DNA of 34,868 bases from a bacterium (GTDB lineage Bacteria > Omnitrophota > Gorgyraeia > Duberdicusellales > 4484-171): the NCBI GenBank assembly GCA_021796115.1, contig JAJYOP010000002.1:134842-169709 (forward strand), written 5' to 3'. Positions within the stretch are counted from its first letter, which is position 1, and each line of letters starts with the position of its first letter. The position numbers were made by a program, and so were the translations under genes. Below the pieces are notes generated by a model, which was not told the origin of the DNA, made no database searches, and saw only the letters and a program-made list of their open reading frames with translations. Shown piece after piece: positions 14,881 through 21,699 of this stretch.

Positions 14881-16122
14881 TTAGCTTTTATATCTTCCAA
14901 TAATTAACGAGGTACACACCCCATTGGGACCAAAGCTATTTATCATAATCTTAGAAACCTCTTTATTGCGCGCCTTATTTGGCATATACTCTAAATCACA
15001 ATTTTTATCTTTCTCTTTATAATTTATAGTAGGAGGCAATATTCCCTTGGTTAACGCTCCCAGGGCCGCAATAGTTGCAAATCCACCAGAAACACTGAAA
15101 GATTCTCCAAGTGCAGACTTAACTGCGATAACATGAATTTTATATGCATATTCATCAAATAAATCTTTTATAACTTTTGTTTCAATGTAATCAGCATCTT
15201 TCGTAGAATTGGCATTGGCAAACACACAGTCAATATCTTTCGGAAAAAGACCAGCAGCCTTTAAAGCTTTTTTCATTGCCTTTTTCATCCCATATCCTTT
15301 TGGATTATATTTATAAAATTTTGCTGGATCAAAACAAGAACCAATACCTAGAATCTCAGCATAAACAACTGTGCCAGTTTTCTTGGCATATTCTTCATCC
15401 TGTAAAATTAATGTTGTTGCACCTTCAGAAAAGATAATGCCATTGCGGCGATTATCGAAAGGACAACTTAGCGGCGCAGCTGAAGTGTTTTTTAAACCCG
15501 ATAAATAGTTTAATTTATAAAAACCTAAAAAAGTCTGCATAGATAAATCTTCTACTGCACCGGCCACAATCGTATCTGCCTTATCTAGACAAATAAAATC
15601 ATTTGCATAATCTATGGCGTCGAGTGCCGCGCTCATGCCAGTTGATATGGTTGAATTGAATCCTTTAATTTGAAATTTAATAGAAATTCTTGAGGCGGGA
15701 GAATTTGCAACTGTATTAGGAAAGATAATAGGATTTACATAGCGAGGACCTTCGGTGAGAGATTCTCGATCGAATTTTGAAATACTATGGAGACTGCCAA
15801 ATGTTGTACCAACAGAAACCCCTGTACGATAAGTATTACTCTCGTCAATTTTTAGGCCAGCATCTTCAAGGGCAAGTTTTGTTGCTGACAATAAAAGAAG
15901 TGTGGCTCTATCTAAATCAAGCAACCCTTTTTCGCCAAGAATCGCTTTTGGATTAAAATTCGTAATTTCGCCAGCGATTTTAACTTTGAGATCTTTTGTA
16001 TCAAAAAGAGTTATATCACGGAATCCGGATTGACCGGCAAAAAGATTTTTCCAGAACTCATTTTTACCAATACCAATAGGCGAAACAACGCCAATTCCAG
16101 TTATAACTACTCTTTTACCCAT
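14881..16122 (-). CDS. Chain-length-factor-like ketosynthase homologue (catalytic residues lost), first copy
   Basis: Ketosynthase fold without ketosynthase chemistry, as in KS-beta/CLF of type II polyketide synthases, which pairs with an active KS and sets chain length. The active-site region reads STGMSAALDA, with Met163 in place of Cys; the first histidine is N303 (FANANST instead of SAHGTGT); the second is E340 (VKSALGE instead of IKSMLGH). The lysine K335 is kept. The STG-x-S/T context is like that of KS-alpha/CLF proteins. It heads the second operon, followed 4 nt later by a dehydratase and then KS2. It has no Shine-Dalgarno; TATAAT lies 7 nt before ATG 16122. It is a paralogue of the protein at 20460. 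Confidence 0.9.
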   Translation of the reverse strand: MGKRVVITGIGVVSPIGIGKNEFWKNLFAGQSGFRDITLFDTKDLKVKIAGEITNFNPKAILGEKGLLDLDRATLLLLSATKLALEDAGLKIDESNTYRTGVSVGTTFGSLHSISKFDRESLTEGPRYVNPIIFPNTVANSPASRISIKFQIKGFNSTISTGMSAALDAIDYANDFICLDKADTIVAGAVEDLSMQTFLGFYKLNYLSGLKNTSAAPLSCPFDNRRNGIIFSEGATTLILQDEEYAKKTGTVVYAEILGIGSCFDPAKFYKYNPKGYGMKKAMKKALKAAGLFPKDIDCVFANANSTKDADYIETKVIKDLFDEYAYKIHVIAVKSALGESFSVSGGFATIAALGALTKGILPPTINYKEKDKNCDLEYMPNKARNKEVSKIMINSFGPNGVCTSLIIGRYKS

Positions 16123-16129
16123 TATTGTG

Positions 16130-16158
16130 ATTATATCATCAAAATTACGAAAAATTAA
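16130..16158 (-). promoter_or_regulatory. Candidate promoter of the CLF-DH-KS-ACP-KS-CrtI-kinase operon
   Basis: A consensus TATAAT (16130-16135, minus strand) lies 7 nt before the ATG, with a weak TTAATT (16153-16158) 17 bp further up. If used, transcription would begin at or next to the start codon, giving a leaderless message. The 116-bp gap to KS4 holds no other feature that I can name. Confidence 0.4.
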
Positions 16159-16238
16159 CCATTCTTGCGCTAAAATTGACTTTTTTAAACAACAAAAAAG
16201 CTTTATAAAGACAGGTAAATAATTCTTGCATCAGAAGC

Positions 16239-17450
16239 TTATGAATAGCAGGGCTTACCCAAAACAACACAGCAGTTATTACCACCGAACGCAAAGCCGT
16301 TATTCAAAGCTGTTTTTACTTTTATTTTTCGTGCGTTATTCGGCACGCAATCGATGTCACATTCCGGGTCAGGTATTTTTAAATTTATGGTAGGTGGAAC
16401 TATATCCTCTTTTATGGCTAGACAACAGGCAATGGATTCAAGGGCACTGGCTGCGCCCATGCAATGGCCAAGCATTGATTTAATTGAGCTTACTGCAACT
16501 TTTCTGTCGTCAAAAATCTCATTTATCGCCCCAGATTCTTCTTTATCGTTTTGCACGGTACCGGTTCCGTGGGCACTGATATAGTCAATATCACATAGAG
16601 AAATATTTGCGTTTTTTATGGCTTTGGTCATTGATTTTTTTATGCCAATCCGACTGGGTATGGTCATATTGTAAGCATCGCAGGAAAGCCCGTATTCTAA
16701 AACTTTTGCGTATATCGATGCGTTTCTTTGCTTTGCTCGTTCAAGTGATTCTAAGATCAAAATGCCGGCGCCCTCGCCAAGCAGCATACCGTGTCTATCT
16801 TTATCAAACGGTGAGCAAACATCCGGAGACATAGCATACAATCTTTGGAAACCTTGAAATGCGACACGGGAAAGGCTGTCTGCTCCGCCAACGATAGCAA
16901 AATCAATTTCGCCTTTTCTGATTAAATCAAAACCATAGCCCAAAGCGAAATTTCCGGCGGCACAGGCATTGGGAATTAAAAGGTTTTCGCCTTTAGTTTT
17001 TAGGAAATATCCTATATTTCTGGCGATGGATGGAGAAAAAACATTCATCAATAACTGCTTGGTTATACTATCCCACTCGTCTTTTATAAACATCCGGCCG
17101 GAAACATCTATCACATTGGCTTCAGCCATAGTTGTGCCGATAATTACGGCTAATTTTTCATTTTCGATATTAGCTATGGGAAGTTTGGAATCTTCCAGGG
17201 CAGACTTGGTTGCGGCAATGGCAAATTGTGAAGCGCGACCCATAAATTTGGCGATATTTTCCGGAATAAAATCGCTTGTGTTGAAATTTTTGATTTCTCC
17301 GGCATTATGACGTTTGAATTTTGAAGTATCAAATTGAGTTACTTCGCTAATCCCGGACTTACCCGTTAAAATATTCTTCCAAAATTCGTCTTTGCCGATT
17401 CCGACTGAAGTAACTGCCCCGAGTCCGGTGACTACAACCTCTTGATTCAT
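16239..17450 (-). CDS. Beta-ketoacyl-ACP synthase, catalytically intact, KS4
   Basis: FabF-type ketosynthase of 403 residues, closely similar to KS2. Catalytic residues are C163 in PNACAAGNFALGYG, H294 in SAHGTGTVQND, K324 and H329 in SIKSMLGHCMGAAS. The longer reading that begins at 17483 (MEFGAWSLEF) is translated from the flanking repeat; the real start is ATG 17448-17450, which opens with the normal NQEVVVTGLGAVTS. Everything immediately upstream is the arm of the four-helix element, so the native ribosome binding site has been displaced and none is visible. It is the last gene of the first module, after the second dehydratase. Its natural partner would be the CLF at 20460, by analogy with KS2 and its CLF. 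Confidence 0.93.
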   Translation of the reverse strand: MNQEVVVTGLGAVTSVGIGKDEFWKNILTGKSGISEVTQFDTSKFKRHNAGEIKNFNTSDFIPENIAKFMGRASQFAIAATKSALEDSKLPIANIENEKLAVIIGTTMAEANVIDVSGRMFIKDEWDSITKQLLMNVFSPSIARNIGYFLKTKGENLLIPNACAAGNFALGYGFDLIRKGEIDFAIVGGADSLSRVAFQGFQRLYAMSPDVCSPFDKDRHGMLLGEGAGILILESLERAKQRNASIYAKVLEYGLSCDAYNMTIPSRIGIKKSMTKAIKNANISLCDIDYISAHGTGTVQNDKEESGAINEIFDDRKVAVSSIKSMLGHCMGAASALESIACCLAIKEDIVPPTINLKIPDPECDIDCVPNNARKIKVKTALNNGFAFGGNNCCVVLGKPCYS

Positions 17451-17453
17451 AAT

Positions 17454-17923
17454 AAATTCCAAGCTCCAAGCACCAAATTCCAATGTTCAAATGACCAAAA
17501 CATTATTTCAAGATTGAAGAAAAGATTTTTTTAAATTCTATCGCTTCTCCTCGTAAAACCATTACTTCGCCTCTCAAGTCTTCACTGTTTGTATCTACAA
17601 GCAAACTTAGCCAATAAGCTGACTCTTTAGCTTCTTTTCGGCATATCTTAATTCGCATCAAAAAATCTTTTTTACTCAATGCTTCATTAGCCTCGATATA
17701 ATTTGCGCCAATCGAGCTCGAAGCTCTTATTAATTGTCGCACATACTCGATATTCGAGGTATTTTTCGGAAACTTTTTACTTAAAATAGCCACACTCAGT
17801 GCAAATTTATAAGTACGTTCTTCTAAATCATATTTTGGAACAACCCTCTCTGTCCTCGTTTTGGAAATTGTAATTTCGGTCATTGGAATTTATTTGGTGC
17901 TTGGAATTTGGGATTTGGAATTT
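17454..17923 (-). mobile_element. Inverted-repeat element carrying the four-helix-bundle gene
   Basis: The small gene at 17503-17883 is bounded by imperfect inverted arms of about 45 bp. The left arm (17454-17502) begins AAATTCCAAGCTCCAAGCAC and continues through CCAATGTTCAAATGACC; the right arm (17880-17923), read on the minus strand, begins AAATTCCAAATCCC and holds CCAAGCACCAAAT and TTCCAATGACC. A gene-free copy of the same arms lies at 20258-20446. The element separates the second dehydratase from KS4 and supplies the last codons of the former. Outer boundaries are judged from where similarity between the copies stops. Confidence 0.65.
17503..17883 (-). CDS. Four-helix-bundle protein (S23 / rRNA intervening-sequence family)
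   Basis: A 126-residue all-helical protein of the S23 family, first known from intervening sequences in 23S rRNA of Leptospira and others and related in fold to the Avd protein of diversity-generating retroelements. Diagnostic segments are YDLEERTYKFALSVAILSKK, ASSSIGANYIEANEALSKKD and MRIKICRKEAKESAYWLSLL. Function is not established; the basic surface suggests nucleic acid binding. The start ATG 17881-17883 lies in the right arm of the repeat, so the first residues (MTEITISK) derive from it. Here it is not in an rRNA gene but between two fatty-acid genes of one operon. No reverse transcriptase or variable repeat is nearby. Confidence 0.9.
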   Translation of the reverse strand: MTEITISKTRTERVVPKYDLEERTYKFALSVAILSKKFPKNTSNIEYVRQLIRASSSIGANYIEANEALSKKDFLMRIKICRKEAKESAYWLSLLVDTNSEDLRGEVMVLRGEAIEFKKIFSSILK

Positions 17924-18378
17924 TTAATCGTTTCTTTAAGCATAACTCCGAACATAATCCGTGCTTTGGTTACAACTTCATCATTAACTTTGGCTATGGC
18001 ATTAACTACTCCGGCATTAGCCATAAGTTTTTCTTTGCTAATTTCAATCACAAGCTGGTCCCCAACTGTAACCGGCTTTATGAATTTTGCTTCGACTTTA
18101 CCGAAATAATAAGTAGGGTGCTGGCTTGCAATTTCCGGTTTTAAGGCAGCAAAACCTAGAATGCTTGCCTGTGCCATAGCCTCAAGGATAATTACACCGG
18201 GAACTACCGGCATCCCGGGAAAGTGGCCGACAAAAAAATGCTCATCGTTCGTAAAATTTTTAAGACAGGTTATTTTACCTATTGTGATATCTACAGCTAA
18301 TACTCTGTCGATAAAAATAAAAGGGTAGCGCTGTGGTAGAATCTCCTGAATTTTATTTATATCCCAAATTCCTTCCAT
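17890..18378 (-). CDS. FabZ-type 3-hydroxyacyl-ACP dehydratase, second copy, with repeat-derived tail
   Basis: Dehydratase of the FabZ hot-dog family. Catalytic H52 is in FFVGHFPGMPVVPG and E66 in IILEAMAQAS; the opening DINKIQEILPQRYPFIFIDR matches the first copy. The protein is 162 residues, about 15 longer than the first copy. The last 11 codons and the stop (KNSKSQIPSTK) are read from the arm of the neighbouring four-helix element, so the native stop was lost when the element arrived. The extra tail is unlikely to harm the hot-dog core. The gene begins 3 nt after the HEPN gene, so the toxin-antitoxin-like pair is co-transcribed with it. Confidence 0.92.
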   Translation of the reverse strand: MEGIWDINKIQEILPQRYPFIFIDRVLAVDITIGKITCLKNFTNDEHFFVGHFPGMPVVPGVIILEAMAQASILGFAALKPEIASQHPTYYFGKVEAKFIKPVTVGDQLVIEISKEKLMANAGVVNAIAKVNDEVVTKARIMFGVMLKETIKNSKSQIPSTK

Positions 18379-18381
18379 AGG

Positions 18382-18780
18382 CTATAATTTTTTCGTGATA
18401 ATTCGCTCTATTGCATCAGCGCATTTGATGGCTTCTTGCGCTTTTTCCCGATTTAACGGCGGATAATGCGATGGATACTTTAATGGAATATAATAAAAGT
18501 TCAATTTTCGGCATTTATTTTCAATCCTTTTAACCCCTTTATCATTCTTTGAAATATGCAAGCATTGCCGGAAAAGCGTAACTAAATCATGAATTTTGGG
18601 CGGGTTAATTCCGTTTACGCTGATATAAGCTTTTAAATATTTTTCGGCAGAATCATGGCAAAGAATGCATATTTGTGAATAAAAGTTGTTAAACTCAGTA
18701 AAACTACACCTGGCAAAGTTTAAATCACTTTTTGCTTTTGAGAGCCATTCTTTAATTAACGGAGTAACCTTTTCTTTCAT
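18382..18780 (-). CDS. HEPN-domain protein (partner of the adjacent nucleotidyltransferase)
   Basis: A 132-residue helical protein of the HEPN class (PF05168-like): the segment KEWLSKAKSDLNFARCSF, then CHDSAEKYLKAYISVNG and PKIHDLVTLFRQC, and the typical YYIPLKYPSHYPPL loop. The RNase motif R-x4-6-H is not obvious, so nuclease activity is uncertain. HEPN-MNT pairs are known as toxin-antitoxin systems in which the nucleotidyltransferase modifies the HEPN protein. I chose ATG 18780; it overlaps the nucleotidyltransferase gene by 29 nt, whereas the longer start at 18825 would overlap by 74 nt. It sits inside the biosynthetic operon, 3 nt before the dehydratase gene. Confidence 0.85.
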   Translation of the reverse strand: MKEKVTPLIKEWLSKAKSDLNFARCSFTEFNNFYSQICILCHDSAEKYLKAYISVNGINPPKIHDLVTLFRQCLHISKNDKGVKRIENKCRKLNFYYIPLKYPSHYPPLNREKAQEAIKCADAIERIITKKL

Positions 18781-19096
18781 AAAGCACTTTACCTTTTTCG
18801 ATAATTTCTCGTAAAAAATAATCATTTAAAGAAAGTCTTTTTCGAATTTCTGATGGGGTATAGACTAATAAATCTATAGGCACCGAATGATCCATAAATT
18901 TTTCTATCATTTCCTGCCTTTTCCAGGGATTACTTTTTGTTTTTTTAATTATCATTAAATCAACATCGGAATCCTTCCTGAATTTCCCATGCGCCAAGGA
19001 ACCAAAAAGAATTATAGCTTCAGGCTTATATCTGGTTTTAAGCCGCCAAACTATGTTTGTTATTTTTTTACGTAATACACGATTTCGTTTTTCCAT
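18752..19096 (-). CDS. Minimal nucleotidyltransferase (MNT, MntA-like)
   Basis: A 114-residue protein of the DNA polymerase beta-like nucleotidyltransferase fold. The active-site pattern is GSLAHGKFRKDSDVDLMII, with G32-S33 and the metal-binding D44-x-D46. It is followed by and overlaps a HEPN gene, the usual MNT-HEPN order. In studied pairs the MNT protein adds AMP to the HEPN toxin to silence it; that role is inferred here from family. It lies 77 nt after ACP2 in the same direction. The gap (19097-19173) contains a short GC-richer stretch around 19130-19150 (GCCCTGCCTGCCAGCAGC) without a clear function. Confidence 0.87.
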   Translation of the reverse strand: MEKRNRVLRKKITNIVWRLKTRYKPEAIILFGSLAHGKFRKDSDVDLMIIKKTKSNPWKRQEMIEKFMDHSVPIDLLVYTPSEIRKRLSLNDYFLREIIEKGKVLYERKGYSVN

Positions 19097-19173
19097 ATCG
19101 ATATTTACAATCCAATATTTTTTGCGACTTTACGCCCTGCCTGCCAGCAGCACTTCTTTGGGATTTTGCGGTG

Positions 19174-19431
19174 TTACTTCATAGCTAGTTTTGCCACCAA
19201 ATCATAAACATTCTGCAAAGAACGTATGTTGGGTATTTCGTTCTCCGGGATAATTATTTTATATTTCTTTTCGATGCTGGCGACAATTTCTAAGGCCATC
19301 ATGCTGTCAATGCCTAAATCTTCGCCGAATGTGGCATCGTCTTTTATTTCTTCAGGGCTTTTTTCGGCAATATCAGCAACTAATTTTTTGATTTCGCTCC
19401 TATAATCACCAAGGTTTGACACTTCAGGCAT
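19174..19431 (-). CDS. Acyl carrier protein 2
   Basis: An 85-residue acyl carrier with the phosphopantetheine site S43 in EDLGIDSMMALEIVASIE. The sequence is closer to canonical ACPs of fatty acid and aryl polyene systems than ACP1, which has GVDSIKA. AAGGAGG lies just upstream of ATG 19431, giving a strong ribosome binding site. It follows the ketoreductase gene by 51 nt and precedes the MNT-HEPN pair. A small hairpin precedes its ribosome binding site. Confidence 0.94.
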   Translation of the reverse strand: MPEVSNLGDYRSEIKKLVADIAEKSPEEIKDDATFGEDLGIDSMMALEIVASIEKKYKIIIPENEIPNIRSLQNVYDLVAKLAMK

Positions 19432-19447
19432 GTTAATCCTCCTTTAT

Positions 19448-19472
19448 AATGTTACGTAACTTCCGTAACATT
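19448..19472 (-). promoter_or_regulatory. Hairpin in the FabG-ACP2 gap
   Basis: AATGTTACG (19448-19456) and CGTAACATT (19464-19472) form a perfect 9-bp inverted repeat with a 7-nt loop, immediately before the AAGGAGG of ACP2. The CGTAAC word occurs three times in 30 bp. It could influence translation or processing of the ACP message, or be the relic of another repeat. Confidence 0.4.
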
Positions 19473-19482
19473 CGTAACTTTT

Positions 19483-20229
19483 TTATATCGCCAATCCGCC
19501 GTCTACTCTGATTACTTCTCCGGTAAGATAACTTGCCTTCTCGGAAGCAAGAAATGTGCAAATCAAAGCAACTTCTTCCGGGGTTCCAAGCCTCTTAAGC
19601 GGAACTAATTTGAGTATTTCTTTCTTTAAGTCCTCGCGCAATGAACCAACCATGTCCGTTTCGATAAAGCCCGGGCAAACCACATTAACCCGTATACCAT
19701 AGGCAGCTACTTCTTTGGCCAAAGCCTTGGAAAAACCGATGATTCCCGCCTTAGAAGCGCTATAATTAGTTTGCCCAACCAGCCCCACGATTCCGCTTAC
19801 CGAACTCATATTTATTATACAACCTTTTTTCTGCTTTAGGAAGGTTATGATTGCGGCTTTGGTCATATTGAAGGTACCGTAAAGATTTGTTTCGATAACA
19901 TCTTTCCACTCTTCTGCCAGCATCATAAAAAGCGCTTTGTCCTTTTTGATACCGGCATTATTAACCAGTATTTCTACTTGTTTAAAATGTTCGAGAGTTT
20001 TCTGCACAACTGCATAGCATTGGTCATAATCACGCACGTCGGTTTGTAAAGACAGGCAGTCAACGCCGAATTTTTTTATTTCCACAACCAAGTCGTCGGC
20101 TTCTTTTTGGCTTTTATTAAAGGTAAAAACTACGTTCGCGCCCTGTTTGGCAAATTCCAGACAGCAGGCTTTGCCTATACCGCGTGAACCGCCCGTAATA
20201 ATTACGGTTTTACCTCTCAAATCGCTCAT
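19483..20229 (-). CDS. fabG: FabG-type 3-oxoacyl-ACP reductase
   Basis: NADPH-dependent short-chain dehydrogenase that reduces 3-oxoacyl-ACP to 3-hydroxyacyl-ACP. The 248 residues show TGGSRGIGK (13-20) for the cofactor, NNAG (90-93), and the catalytic set S143, Y156, K160 in MSSVSG and NYSASKAG. The C-terminus GEVIRVDGGLAI is typical. It is the only ketoreductase in the locus, so it would have to serve both modules. There is no Shine-Dalgarno; TAATAT lies 7 nt before ATG 20229, which suggests it begins a transcription unit after the repeat at 20258-20446 split it from the CLF gene. Assignment to this pathway rather than to primary fatty acid synthesis rests on context. Confidence 0.93.
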   Translation of the reverse strand: MSDLRGKTVIITGGSRGIGKACCLEFAKQGANVVFTFNKSQKEADDLVVEIKKFGVDCLSLQTDVRDYDQCYAVVQKTLEHFKQVEILVNNAGIKKDKALFMMLAEEWKDVIETNLYGTFNMTKAAIITFLKQKKGCIINMSSVSGIVGLVGQTNYSASKAGIIGFSKALAKEVAAYGIRVNVVCPGFIETDMVGSLREDLKKEILKLVPLKRLGTPEEVALICTFLASEKASYLTGEVIRVDGGLAI

Positions 20230-20257
20230 AATTGATATATTATCGCACAGATATTAG

Positions 20258-20446
20258 AAAATTCCAAGTGCCAAGCACCAAATTCCAAATAAGCTCCAAA
20301 CTCCAATGTTCAAATGACCGAAACAGGTTACGTTTGTAACATTGAACATTTGGTCATTGGAATTTATTTGGTGTTTGTCCGCCACCGATGATTTTTTATA
20401 TGTGGGCGGCCTCGCCTCTGGCAGAGAATTTGGGATTTGGAATTTC
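20258..20446. repeat. Gene-free copy of the four-helix element, with a nested 48-bp insert
   Basis: The stretch carries both arms of the element at 17454-17923 but no gene: left arm with CCAAGCACCAAATTCCAA and CCAATGTTCAAATGACC (to about 20320), a short centre with GTTACGTTTGTAAC, and the right arm from GAACATTTGGTCATTGG to GGGATTTGGAATTT. Between GGTGTTTG and GAATTTGGG lies an extra 48 bp (20378-20425) absent from the other copy; it has its own inverted repeat, CCGCCAC against GTGGGCGG, and is GC-rich. The repeat separates the CLF from FabG. Confidence 0.7.
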
Positions 20447-20459
20447 ATAGTTTGTAAGT

Positions 20460-21692
20460 CTATACGTATTTTTCAAGAATACACGCGCTATTGTAGCCGC
20501 CGGGGCCAAAAGATACAACCAGTGCAAGTTTTACATCTTTCTTTTGCGCCTGGTTTGGCACACAATCAATATCACATTCCGGGTCTTTTTCTTTATAATT
20601 TATCGTTGGCGGCACCACTCCGCTCTGCATTGCGCCGATACAGGAAGCGATTTGCAAAGCTCCCGAAGCAGAAAGCGTTTCACCAAGCGCCGATTTTATT
20701 GAACTGACCGGTATTTTTGCTATTCTTTCGCCGAAAATATTCTTCAAAACCTTGACCTCGATTTTATCCAAATCTTGTGAAGAATTAGCGCAACTCGAAA
20801 TATAATCGATTTCCGAAGCTGATACTCCGGCATCACTAATGGCTTTTCGTATTACAATTTCAAGCCCTTCGCCTTCCGGATGGATTTTGCCAATCCTGTA
20901 TCCGTCAAAAAAACAGGAGACACTTTTTAGTTTAGTAAATATTTGCGCATTACGCGATTTTGCGCTTGCCTCATCCTCTAGACAAAACATCGCAGCTGCT
21001 TCTGCCAGCACCGGGCCATTTCTACGTTTATCAAATGGAGAGCTTATTGCTTCACCATTAATACCGGCCATATATCCCAGTTTATAAAATCCAAAATATA
21101 ACGAAAGCGTTAACGATTCGACCGCGCCGCATAAAACTATCTTTGCCTTGCCATTATCAAGTAGTTCACGCGCATATTTCAATGCTTGCAGGGCTGAAGT
21201 ATAACCGGTGCTCACTGAAGCGTTAAAGCCCTGGATATTAAAACGTATCGAAACCTGCGAAGACGCCGCGTTCAGCACTGTTGACGGGAAAAGTGCCGGG
21301 TTAGAAAATTCAAGCCCGTCTTTAAACACCTCTCTGTCAAACTCAAGCATCGAGGATAAATGCGGGAAGGTTGTCCCGGTTGAAACACCGATTTCGTCAG
21401 TGTTTGCTTCGGTTATCTGAAGATTTGCTTCATCCAGGGCTAATTTCGCCGCAGCCATTAAAAAAAGGGAGCTACGGTCTAAGTTTCGTAAACCTTTCTG
21501 GCCAAGATAGGTTTTGGGGTCGAAGTTTTGAACTTCTCCGGCAATGTGGACGGAAAATTTATCCGTAGGAAAGGATTCGATATTCGATATACCGGATATA
21601 CCTTTTTCCAAAAAACCCCAAAATGCCTCTTTTCCAATCGCGCCAGGCGCGACAATTCCTATTGAACTGATTACATATTCGCGATTTGCCAT
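20460..21692 (-). CDS. Chain-length-factor-like ketosynthase homologue (catalytic residues lost), second copy
   Basis: A 410-residue ketosynthase-fold protein that cannot use the usual chemistry: Tyr164 replaces Cys in STGYTSALQA, C301 replaces the first His (YISSCANSS against YISAHGTGT), and E338 replaces the second His (SIKSALGE). Lys333 is kept. The same positions changed in the paralogue at 14881, but to different residues at the first two, so both are under similar relaxation yet have diverged for long. Expected role: the non-catalytic half of a KS/CLF pair that shapes the chain tunnel. It is the first gene of the upstream module, with TAAAAT 7 nt before the ATG and no Shine-Dalgarno. 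Confidence 0.9.
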   Translation of the reverse strand: MANREYVISSIGIVAPGAIGKEAFWGFLEKGISGISNIESFPTDKFSVHIAGEVQNFDPKTYLGQKGLRNLDRSSLFLMAAAKLALDEANLQITEANTDEIGVSTGTTFPHLSSMLEFDREVFKDGLEFSNPALFPSTVLNAASSQVSIRFNIQGFNASVSTGYTSALQALKYARELLDNGKAKIVLCGAVESLTLSLYFGFYKLGYMAGINGEAISSPFDKRRNGPVLAEAAAMFCLEDEASAKSRNAQIFTKLKSVSCFFDGYRIGKIHPEGEGLEIVIRKAISDAGVSASEIDYISSCANSSQDLDKIEVKVLKNIFGERIAKIPVSSIKSALGETLSASGALQIASCIGAMQSGVVPPTINYKEKDPECDIDCVPNQAQKKDVKLALVVSFGPGGYNSACILEKYV

Positions 21693-21699
21693 TTTGATT

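Noticed and set aside
17451-17483. Longer N-terminus of KS4 (MEFGAWSLEF...)
   Set aside because: These codons are read from the arm of the four-helix element and do not match the ketosynthase family; the paralogue KS2 starts at the equivalent of 17450.
17503-17883. Four-helix protein as the Avd part of a diversity-generating retroelement
   Set aside because: No reverse transcriptase, template repeat or variable repeat is found within the window, and the inverted arms fit an intervening-sequence-like element better.
18781-18825. Longer start for the HEPN gene
   Set aside because: It would overlap the nucleotidyltransferase gene by 74 nt, and the added residues precede the normal start of the HEPN fold.
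19130-19150. GCCTGCCAG word here and GGCAGGC near 34680 as copies of a further repeat family
   Set aside because: The similarity is limited to about 15-20 bp (GCGACTTT plus a CTGCC/GGCAG core), too short to separate from chance without a genome-wide count.
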